This document shows positions 54,313 to 64,000 of a stretch of DNA of 64,000 bases, in pieces. The DNA comes from Sarocladium kiliense (lineage: Eukaryota > Ascomycota > Sordariomycetes > Hypocreales > Sarocladiaceae). The translations under genes and the position numbers were made by a program. Where the stretch lies: assembly GCA_030734395.1 (NCBI GenBank), contig JAUZTG010000029.1, positions 5,580,001 through 5,644,000 on the forward strand, written 5' to 3'. How positions within the stretch are numbered: position 1 is the first letter of the stretch; every line of letters starts with the position of its first letter. A model generated the notes under the pieces. The model saw only the letters and a list, made by a program, of their open reading frames with translations, did not search any database and had not been told where the DNA came from.

Positions 54313-56164
54313 TTGGCAAGAGGGTATCATAGCCTCGAACTCAAAAAAATGTGACCACGTCAGTGAGCAGTGCGTTTCAAGGGCCGAGTTCCGTGCGGTC
54401 GGCCACCAGTGTCCGGATGTTGTGACTATGGGCAACACGTAGTCACGACTCAGTGCCGGGCCAGATAGTGCAGCGCCAAGGCCGGTGGTATAGTGTGAAT
54501 CTGATGAGCAGTGGAGAGATGGTAACGGATTTATCGCGAGTCCGTGCCAACATTCGGAGTCATGCAACGGGAAGCGTGGAGGCGTTTGGAGGCGCTGGCC
54601 GTAATGTGGTCTTGGACACGGCGCTTCGCAGCGCTTAAGGACTGCCGGAAGAAGGTGCACAGCTTGACGATCACGGGGACACAGGAATAAGGTGCACGCA
54701 GTAGACTTCGATGACGAAGAGAGAGAGAGAGAGAATGAAGGTGATGATGAAACTTTCATGCATTAGTCTATGGAAAAGAGACAGATAAAAAAGCAGAACG
54801 ATGAAGGGAAACCGCACTGGGTATCACAGAATCGGCCGTACACGTGACCCAGACAGACCGCCTGGCTGCCTGCCGGGCCCGCGAGTTCATCTCAAAACCA
54901 CCCATCACTAGCCACGGCAAATGAAACCAAATAGACCATACGAACACTGTGTTCACCGTGCTGATGTACAGGCGAGGCAAAGAGAGATCGAGCAAAGCAA
55001 AGTTGACGAAGGAGGAAACCCGAGACGAGCGAGTCAAGGGAGACTGAGCCGCGGGAGAGTAGGCCCAGCCGCAGACGACCTGGCATTGTCGGGACCAAGC
55101 GAGTCGGCATTTGACTGGGACCAATCCACTATCCACGTTTTCTGAGTTTGACTGACACAAGACAGGTATGAAGGGCTGTATTGAATGACAGTTCATGACT
55201 CCATCAGCGGATACGCTGAGGTTGACGGGCCCCAGTGAACTCTCGGAAATAGCAGACTGTGTTGTGCCCCTCCCCGGCAATTGGGGCTTCCCAAACGACG
55301 ACCCATTTTCCTCGAACTTTAGTTGCCAGAGGATGTGATCAGCCGCCAAGGGCAAAAGTGGACGTGGGTCTCCCCCGAGAGAGAGTTTCGAAACGGGGCC
55401 ATACTGTTGACAGGGATATCGGCTTTTCGAAAACGGAGATGGAGACAAAAACGCTAAGAGGCAAACATGGGCAAGTGAGAATCTCCGTTTAGAGCGTCTC
55501 GGCCATCGATGCCACCCCCCTGTCGCTTTCGCTGTGTCCGGCCCGTTCTTCTCTCTCGCCCCCCAAATGTGTTTCCACAAAAAGACCGCCTGGCCTGGCA
55601 TCTGCATATGTATGCACGATGCGACCCCACTAGCCCCCGCGCGCTTGACACTCTCAGGAGAGAAGGTCCAAGACGGGAGATTCGAGACCAGAGGGAAACA
55701 GTGGCACAGACATGGCTCATGACACAGCTTTTCGCCGCGCATTTGCCATTGACGAGTCGTGCGAAATGAGGCGGGATCTGGCCTGGGTTTCACAGCTGTT
55801 GAGAGTGTGTCGAGGCCCTTGGGAATCCCCGATTTGTTCGCCACGATGCTGCAGTGCCGCACATCTGCGTTTCCCCTCCCTCTGCACTTCGCGTGTTTGC
55901 GCGTCTCTTTTTTTATTCCTGGAATGCCGGGACGAAAGAGACGCTGCAGGCGCTCGTCTGTTGGGGGCCATTCCGTTGTGCTGACCTCCCGTGGTGGGTG
56001 TTGGTAAGATGCGTAGATTTCGTAAAAAAAAAAGATAGAGAAAACACCATGGAATGAGGAGTAAATATCATGGCAAAAGGAAAAAGATGCAAACACCATA
56101 AAAAGAATCGTGAAGAAATAAGAGGCGAAAGAAGACGTGCGTCCGTCATGAGGAAGTCCTACAT
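54313..56164. other. Intergenic, 1.85 kb
   Basis: No convincing gene. It holds the PNGase A-like promoter with a (GA)8 tract. A 466-codon minus-strand open frame at 54768-56168 shows no family motif and is judged non-coding, though its length is notable. Confidence 0.5.
54719..54734 (+). repeat. (GA)8 microsatellite
   Basis: Eight GA units lie about 410 bases upstream of the PNGase A-like start, in its promoter. Confidence 0.85.
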
Positions 56165-56677
56165 TCACGCACGGGCGTTGTCCCAGTACCTCTTCCGTGC
56201 CAGCACCGCTGTCTTGTCTCCAGTGAATCTGTGCTGGAAGAAGTTGAACACGGCAAACTCATCCCTCGTCATGACATACGAGTCTGGCTGAGCCTGGACC
56301 TTGGCCCAGATACTTGCAAGCGCCTGCTCGAGAATCTGGCTGACAGTCGGGTCCTGGGCGCCATCCGGGCTCTCCCGAGCGATCTCCAGCGCTTGCGAAA
56401 CAGCGGCGTCCTGTGAAGTTGTCGTGGATACGGGAGCTCCCGCGGCCTCGCAGCATCGTGGAGGAGGGGTGCTGCCGCCCTCACCGGGAGGCATGCTGCT
56501 GACAAGAAGGCTGGAACCGGTGCTGGAAGTACTGCTTGAGGGCGAAGGCAGGGGGTTGTAGTGGCGGTCAGAAGAGTGAGAGTGAGAGTGGTGGTGGTGG
56601 TTGTGCTGACGGATGGGCATGTGGTGGGCGTGTGAGTGGTAAGGGGAGGGAGGGTCCCGGGAGGCGATTGACAACAT
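56165..56677 (-). CDS. Conserved fungal protein of unknown function, His/Ser-rich
   Basis: A single-exon gene encoding 170 residues. I do not recognise a named family, but the shape is familiar from filamentous-fungal genomes. The N-terminal half is low in complexity, with a His run (HSHAHHMPIRQHNHHHHSHS) and Ser/Pro stretches. A compact, probably helical C-terminal half follows: DPTVSQILEQALASIWAKV, then QPDSYVMTRDEFAVFNFFQHRF and ARKRYWDNA. The C-terminal block resembles a conserved Pezizomycotina-specific module. I start at the ATG at 56677 (MLSIASRDPPSPYH) because the frame above becomes proline- and serine-rich without pattern. There is no signal peptide or membrane helix. The His run could bind metal, but that is only a guess. 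It is followed upstream by a very long gene-free region. Confidence 0.6.
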   Translation of the reverse strand: MLSIASRDPPSPYHSHAHHMPIRQHNHHHHSHSHSSDRHYNPLPSPSSSTSSTGSSLLVSSMPPGEGGSTPPPRCCEAAGAPVSTTTSQDAAVSQALEIARESPDGAQDPTVSQILEQALASIWAKVQAQPDSYVMTRDEFAVFNFFQHRFTGDKTAVLARKRYWDNARA

Positions 56678-59600
56678 TGTATATGTAGTGGATGATGAAA
56701 TAATCGCCGATGAAAGGAGGCAAATTGTATCGGTGAATGTACAGCAAGTACTTTGCAGCTGGATCCCCGTCAGACAGCCTAGTATAGACTTAGAGGCACA
56801 AGATGCGGGTCGGAGTCTCCTCAGTGAATCCGGCACCGAAAGGCTGGCGTCAAGGACCGGCTGTGAACTTTTTTTCCGACTGGGTGTCTGTGAGTGTGTG
56901 TGCTTGACAAGGCAAGTATGTCGTGAACAAGAAGTCTCTGGGGGGGGCCAGATGAACTTGTGTCGACCAGGGGTGCAGGTTTGACAGGACCGGGGATGTC
57001 GATGCTGATCAGGCTCCGTGTTGCGAGTCGGGAGACAGCCGAGTTTGGAAGGCAAGAGAGGCGAAAAGGAGGGTCGACCAATGCTTTGTTTCTCTCAATT
57101 GCCTGAGAGACAGCCGAAGAACAGTGGAGTTTGACCCTGAGAAGGAGAAGAAGAGGGCCAAGGTACAACAGATCCGGGTGTGTGCTTGACACTGGTGTGT
57201 GGTGTATGTATGGATGGAAGGGATGGGACGGATATGTATGTGTCGTGTGGCGGGTTCTCTTTTTACTCGATAGTATCCCTGTCGATAAATGTACCGGTGC
57301 CGAGTGCTGTATGTAAAGGATTCGTGAGTCGTATGTATACAGGCGACGATGATGATCAGAACAGAGAAAGATCAGCCGTGCGTGTGTGAGACCTTGTATA
57401 GTGTGTGCTATGTGAAGTGTGCCGGTCTCGCGAACAGGACCACAAGGACCTCTTATACTCAAACCACGTCGTCCGACCACCCCCCCTGCGCTCTCATTCT
57501 CTCAACCGGCCCATCCCAAACCTTCGGAGATCTAACACCAGCCGGTCTTGAGCCACGAGGGAAAGGCGGAAAGGCATGCGGCTGGTACAAGCTTACAAGG
57601 GGACTAATAGGCGAGGTTGCTAAGTACAAAGGGACAGAACTAAGGTGAAGGGTCATCCGCTTTTTCTTGGTCTGCGCATGGGTTTTGAACGGTAAACTCT
57701 AAATAGGGACTTGTCGTCTAGAAACCCGCAAGAATGAATCGAGTAACCTACTTTCCTGCTGTACCCATTCCATCCATCCACAGGCCAGAAAGCCAAAACG
57801 GCACACAGTATTCAACGGACCTGATTCTGGGGGCCGAGCTTGTCAGTTCTAAAAGACAAGGATCCCGTCATGAAGGGGGTGAGGGGGGGCCCAATTCAGG
57901 GGTGGGGGGTGGGTAGGGGGTACATCACTGGAGATGGCAGCGAGAAGAGGGAGTGCGATCTCCAGGGTCGTGGATGTAGCGGCGGGAGGAAGTGCGATCC
58001 GATGGTCTCTGTCTCTGTCTCCTTGTCTCAGGCTCGTTCTCACTCTCTCATGAAGCCGGTGACACTCTCTCTGTCACCAAATGTCATCTTTCGGCGGCCG
58101 CTGCGGACATGGTGACTGCAACTTGCCAGCCTGCGAACGGATTGCGCGGCTCGGTTGAATAGCCGCATGTGACGAGACAAACGTCGGCAAAAATGATCAC
58201 GATGTATACGATATAACAGTCACAAAATAGCCTTTGATTGCCACAATGCGAGGCTGGTAGAAACGTTAAAATGTCTACCAGACAGTAGCAGAAACCCAAA
58301 CAGATGACATATCCGCCTCGGCCGGACCTTCGCACGCGAGCCGCACTTACACCATTTCGACAATTTTACTTTTCCCGTTCATTCTTTTCTGCCTTTTGTC
58401 CCTGCCAGCAAGGCAATGGCCCAAGCCGGACCACCCATCATTTGCTGTTGTGACCCCAATAGCCTAGAGATTGCGGATCCCGCAGCCGTGTGTGGAAAGT
58501 CTAAATTCTCCCTCGCGGCGAGTAGAGAAGAGTTATTCAAGCCCACAGCAAGGCTGTCCGCCAAAGAGAGGGGGGGGGGCGTGTGTCTTTGAGTTACAGT
58601 GCCACACGGGGGCCGGTACAAGTACCAACGACCTTCGAGACGATCGGCCGCTCAGGGAAACCCAAATGGAGGGTCACTTGTCATGTCACAGCCATGCTTT
58701 TTCTCTCGGTTGTCCTGTCCTGTCCTGTCTCTGTCCTGGCTATTCACACCAACGGCCCACGAAACTAGCCTCAAGCCATAACCATAGTGGCTCCCACGGT
58801 GTGCGTTTGGCTTCACCGCTTCGGCCGCGCAAAAACGTGAATCTACTCTCGGCGCCGCACTACGTCCACCGATAGACGCCAGAGAGACAAACTTTGTGCG
58901 TCGGAGGTAAGGAGTGTTGGCCCGTCCGACAGATGCTCCGTCACGCGAGCTGTCACCAGGCACCCCTCATGCAAGTTTTCGGATATCGACACGTGCATGC
59001 CTGTACATGTGAAAGAAGCAAATATAGCACGCCACATGTCCGGCAAGATAATAGAACAAGAGCAAAGTGCCGTAGTGACAAGACTGTCAAGGTGAGCTTT
59101 GCGGTTTAGCGTGGTATCGTGGCGAACAGAGATGCGATCCCGTGTGAGAAGCCGCCTTATTGCCACAGTCTATAGAAAGGCTAGGATCTCCTGACAGCGG
59201 GCGCTTTTGGCTGGCACGGCAAAGATGCATCCTGAGGGTGACTTGGAAATCTTGTGGCTTGATCTGTCCTTGCTGTGTCTTCTCTGGACGAACACCACAC
59301 GCTGTGGTACCTCGACGTAGTTAGTCCAGCCATGCTGCTCCCCCACACATTCTCCAGTTCGGCACGAGGAAGATCCTGGGCCCATGTCACACTTTTCCGT
59401 GCGCTGAAGACTTAAGATTTACGGTTACGTTCAGGACTGGAATGCTGGGACATTAGCATGCTGACTCTGTCTTCAGGCGCTGTCATCATCACCACTCTTG
59501 AACCCTAACCCTTCTGCCATCCGCAGCGGCCGCCATCTCTCGCCAATAGTCCAAACACTACGATACAGAGTTGACAGCCTGGAATTTTTCGACACGAGCT

Positions 59601-60140
59601 CCGTCGCTTAGAGACGTAGCCTCGTGATGGTGGTTTGTCAGACGCTGCTGGGTTTTTAAGATTTTCCCTCACAACAAGGTTTCAGGACGTGCCACCCCTA
59701 CAGCCTCCATTCATCCATTTCTTCCTTCGTCTAGCTGTCTTTGCCTACCACGGCGGCCGCCCAACTTGCTTGTCTTGGATCATCCGAGGCGCGGCCGAGC
59801 GAGTACAGGAAGAGGCTGATCATCTTCAGAGCCAAATAAAACCAGCAAAACAACAGGGCAGATACCAAACGTTGTCGGAACTTTCACACACCCCTACAGA
59901 GGCATTCTGCTCAGCTGGTCGGCGATCAGCCTGGCCCCAGTCTCGGGCGTCACCGGCATGAAACTATAGAAAAGCAATGTTCCCCGTTTCGTCGGAGAGT
60001 TAGGAGGATTCTCTCCGAAGAAAGACAATATTGTAGACCGCATACTGGTTATTGGATCATATGCCCTGGTCCTCTGGAACGGCCCCGCCGAGTAGGAGAA
60101 CCCCCATTTTGCGGCTGTCGCCTGCATTGCTTTGCATGAT

Positions 60141-60171
60141 GCACTGCACTGCACTGCACTGCACTGCACTG
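60141..60171 (+). repeat. (GCACT)6 pentanucleotide repeat
   Basis: Six exact GCACT units plus a G, in a gene-free region. Confidence 0.9.
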
Positions 60172-60241
60172 AAATCCTCTCGCACGAGAGAACAGGGGGT
60201 GGGCTGCTTGTCACTGTCTGCATCTGGCTGGTCTGTGTGAT

Positions 60242-60271
60242 GCTGGGCTGGGCTGGGCTGGGCTGGGCTGG
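60242..60271 (+). repeat. (GCTGG)6 pentanucleotide repeat
   Basis: Six exact GCTGG units, 70 bases after the (GCACT)6 tract. Confidence 0.9.
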
Positions 60272-63200
60272 TTCGCGCACTGGCTTTGTCTCGCCCTGTG
60301 ACGTGACATAGCCGCCGCTCGCGTGTATCCCACCCCCGTCTTCAGCGGATTTGCCTGATGTCTCGCGTGTACTTGGCTATTCTTATTCGCACTGTTGCCG
60401 TCGTACATACCCGTTGCCTGGGTACCTTTCTAGGATGCCATGCCGACAGCCAACGTGAGCTGCTATTAGAAACAAACAAGCCGATTATCCCCGGCTGCTT
60501 TTCAATCACCCCTCCACCTCTTCCTCGCCTTTGTCTCTTCTAGTTGTACTTCAAACTCCGCCGTCGTATCTCGTTGTCGGTGGTACCGGCATGACACGGA
60601 CCAGGGTCACGATGCATGGAGAAACTCTATTCAGCTGAACACAGGCAACGTTGACCACAGGACAAGCATGATCGCTTTCGATCGAGAGGACACAAGACAA
60701 TTCTGGCTAATTAGACTTTCGGCCTTGACGTATGACTGTCCTCCTTTCCATGATTGCTCCAGGTGCAATAATAGTAACTCGTGTCATTCCCGTCACCTGC
60801 TGGCCCCATCACCATCCCCTCCATCCTTCGAACCCCGTCATTTGCCCCCCTCCTTGACCCTCATTACAGCGCGCACACCGCCAAGAGCGACGATCTCGAG
60901 ACCACGCGCCTAGCGAACTGTCGCCGCATCCTTAGAGCACGCCCCTTCCCCTCTTCCTTCCCCCATAGTTGGGGTTCACAGTCAGTCTGGTGCCGTTCTG
61001 TGCTGTGGATAGGCATTGCTGAACCGCCTTCTTGGATCCCTGGAATGTGAGAAGCCGCAGCTACACTGTGGACTCGTTTACGGTATGATGGATGCTACCG
61101 GAAACTCTGGGTAAAACGAACGACATGGTCTCCAGCAGCCGAGCCGAACTCCGTTCCGTGGGGATCACCACGACCGTGGCGTCGGGGCAAGGTGCTCCGC
61201 CCGCCGACGACGCAGAATACGCAACAACAGAGAGTACATCCATTGTCTGTGACAGGGTGACCCATTTGTCTCTCCACCGTTACAGTTGACGATATTGGAA
61301 GCCCTTTGGTTGGCTCCCCTCCGCGGTCTGTCGATCATTCCTGGCCTCAATGGCCTGATGATCTCTGCAACATCTGAGAATCCTGTTCAGGGAACATGGA
61401 ATTTTGAGAATCCAATGACTCTGTCTCTGCATGTGCCGGGCGATGGTGAGGCAAATACCCCAGTGTGGCTTGTCAGATCATCACCGCCGTCTCCTGGTGT
61501 GTCGTCGCGTTGCATGTCCGCCAAAGCCTCAAACCCCTCTAAAACCCCATAGATGCATCCCACATACCTTGCTCATGTTGCCCCAACCAGTCGCTGGACC
61601 AGGGATGGACGGAGTCAGAAATGACATTGAGACTAGCTCTATGACTTATGCTTGTTCGAGGCTGATAATGTCAGTGATTGCCATCTCGGCCTAGCCTCAA
61701 AACCGTGCCTCTCAGCGAAGATCTCCAGCCACGCACACATTCTGTGACGCCTTCTTCCCGTGCCGGCCGACAACTTGACAAGCTCCCCCACCTGGTTTTC
61801 TTCTGGATTTGTAACTAGCTTTCAATGGAGATCTCGCTTTACTAAATCTGGTGAACTTTGCGCGGGCGTCCAAACCACCTCCAGGCCCACGTGCAGGAGA
61901 TTGTAACGGGCCCGGGGTGGACATCCTCGCTGCGTGCCAGCCAAGGTGGCTAGGCTGAAGGTGCAACCCAGCCAGAGCGTCACAGATCGAATTGGTGAAC
62001 GATGTTCAGCAACTACCAAATGCTGTACTGTGACACGCGCCCGGGAAGCGAGCATCCGAGACACCGTGGCTTTCATCTAGGAACCGTATCCAACGCCATC
62101 TCTTGGCTACCGCAGCTGGCAGCATCATCATCAGACGGACAATCAGCTAGGGGACTGAATCCAAGACGCTGGACTCAAAGTATGGGAGCATGGACCCATC
62201 ACTACGGCCTTGCTTGCTTAGCAATTCAGCCTGCAAACCTGCCAAAGGATTGCCGCTAACTGGGACGCCAAAAGTGAGCGATCTGGCAGATCTGAGCCGC
62301 TCGGACATTTCCTGCCCTTCGCTCTTCTTTCTATCTCTGCACCCCTCATCAAGTGTGGGCTGGTAAAGACTTGTGTAGCATGATGCTCGAGAGGCGTGTC
62401 GAGAAGGGAGTCGCCCGAACGGAAGGCTGACTCCTTCTCCCTCAGCCGCTGTCCCAAATAGTACGTACAGGATGTGTCCCCCGCCGACATTTACCAGATC
62501 AACCATGTCGTTGCAGCTAGGCGCACGAGACCACGCTATTGACTAATCAGAAGCAAAAAGAATGAAGACGCCAACAGGAGTGAGCTCAGGGCAGGCGTTT
62601 AGGTCAGAAGCTTAAAAGCCCATCATTGGATGTCAGAAATCTCCGCGGCATTTTCTTGCTCTCACGAATATAACTGCTTGTTGGAGCCAAGGGATGGATC
62701 TATCTCCTATGGCTCAGATAGCCCGTCGTAACTTCGGGCAAGGGCAAGACATTTCTCCTCCGGCTCGGGGCCGAAGTCTTGGCCCTAGTAACTGTAGCTT
62801 TTCATCCAGTACAGCTCCACGACTCAGGCATAAGAAGCTCCTCCCTGGACTACCAAGTCATAGAGTTTCTATAGCCTTGGCGAGACCATTATCCTAAAAC
62901 GGCTTCGCACGAAAAGCGGATTCCCTCTGAAACTTTAAAGAGTGCCATGACACAGACAGCACAAGGAACAAGGAAACAACAGAACAGCGACCCCAGGGCA
63001 AAAAGGAGCGCCACGGACAAAGACGCCTCCCTCTTAAGTCCGGGCTGTCCAGGGTCTCTGAACCCATCGTGTACCAGATTTGGGTGCTGGACCCATACCC
63101 TCCTTGCCAAGCTCAACGACGGAAAGCTTAAAAAGAGGGCGTGCTGCTGATTGTTTACGGCTTGAATAAAGGAACACATAACGGTAAAACTCTCTTTTTC

Positions 63201-64000
63201 CTTCTCGCGAGCGCGACGTCGTTTACTGGTGATTCTGCTTGGTTGTCGTATTTCGCATTTCTCCAATCGCGCCGTGTCTAGCTTTCCCAGTACACCCCTC
63301 CTCCCCTTCCCCTCTCCCGCCATTGGAGATTTTGACACGCCTTGTGCTGACGTTTGCTTTTCTTCTTAAATGAGTTTGTATGGGATGACTCGTGGCCACG
63401 TTTGCTATCGTCATCCAGGGGTGGCGGCAGACACTTGTTCTCAAGGTTGTGCGGAGTGAATAGCGACGCTCCGCTAGAGGTATCTTCCTGTTCAGACTGG
63501 CTCATCATTGTGTACAATACAACCAAGACGCACGGTTCAGTCCATCCCCTCATGCCCCCGAATTTCTTCGATGGTCCCCCATATTGCAGATCCCCAATAT
63601 CTTCATCTCCCCACGCCCTCTTGACACGCCCCTGGGTCCGGGCCCATCTGGTCCCTTGATGCAGGAAGACACCCAGGGGCCCCATATCCTCGGGTTCTTG
63701 ACCCGGGTTCTCCTCTCAAGGACCCTCAGTACCGTAACCGCCCTTGCCAGCCGTCAGTCCCATAGTTCCTCTTTTGGGTCAGGTGTACAGGGCGGATTTC
63801 TCAATGATTGGACGTATCCGGTCTCCCTGTCTCTCGTTGCCACTATCTCCATCTGGCGTCCCACTTCAAACATGGAGAGGTTCAGACCTAGGAAGGAGAA
63901 AACGGTAAGGACATTCATAACGGAGGCGCCTGAGTTGTTCTGACGGTGGGACCGATCCTCCTTCACATAAGACTGTCAGGAAAGATGGGCCTATCAATCT

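Larger units (their letters stand above)
56678..64000. other. Gene-free region of 7.3 kb to the right edge
   Basis: No protein family, tRNA, rRNA or transposon is recognisable on either strand. Open frames are short, mostly under 150 codons, and change frame without plausible splice joins. Simple repeats are frequent: (GCACT)6, (GCTGG)6, TCCTG x3 near 58715 and several G runs. It could be the promoter and leader of the His-rich gene and of a gene beyond the edge, or carry non-coding RNA. Confidence 0.5.

Noticed and set aside
57840..58060. G-rich run and CTCTGT repeats considered as a CRISPR-like or structured array
   Set aside because: The units are irregular with no spacer pattern; low-complexity DNA only.
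60820..60850. Possible tRNA B-box (GGGGTTCGAAGG on the minus strand)
   Set aside because: No A-box at the right distance and no acceptor stem can be formed.

Overview
This window looks like nuclear DNA from a filamentous ascomycete (Pezizomycotina). Genes sit on both strands and carry short GT-AG introns of about 45-80 bases with CTAAC/CTGAC-like branch sites. Several families are typical of moulds: Zn2Cys6 regulators, DAL5-type permeases, a Nce102-like MARVEL protein and a PNGase A-like protein. The class cannot be fixed from sequence alone. I modelled 25 protein genes; one is cut by the left edge. Exon joins were chosen by reading frame, splice consensus and family motifs. No tRNA, rRNA, CRISPR array or transposon was recognised.

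Layout. 1-7.6 kb is housekeeping: the Aip1 C-terminus, ALG13, mitoribosomal mS35, a tail-anchored fatty aldehyde dehydrogenase, exosome RRP4 and a small CxxC membrane protein. 8.1-13.7 kb is an accessory set: a Zn2Cys6 regulator, a DAL5-type permease and, divergently, an arylsulfotransferase-like protein. The shared promoter holds three CGG-N4-CCG sites and six GATA boxes. 14.3-17.8 kb carries AP-3 mu and the mitochondrial malonyl transferase MCT1. 18-25.6 kb is a second accessory set: a Zn2Cys6 regulator with its zinc domain split over four exons, a divergent DAL5/TNA1-type permease and a lyase related to bacterial carboxymuconate cycloisomerase. 26-38.3 kb is again housekeeping: TCA17, AFG1, NUP133, eIF2-beta, a Mim2-like protein and Nce102.

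39.7-49.8 kb carries a GH5 hydrolase, a full-length ABC transporter and a divergent Zn2Cys6 regulator. 52.2-54.3 kb is a secreted PNGase A-like protein, and 56.2-56.7 kb encodes a small His/Ser-rich conserved protein. The last 7.3 kb has no recognisable gene.

The strongest unusual signal is a 16-bp sequence, ACGGAATAGCGGAATA. It occurs once in the divergent regulator/permease promoter (20923-20938) and once, inverted, upstream of the lyase (23595-23610). This supports a co-regulated unit of regulator, permease and lyase with an unknown substrate. The 8-13.7 kb set, with its clustered palindromes, looks like a second such unit.
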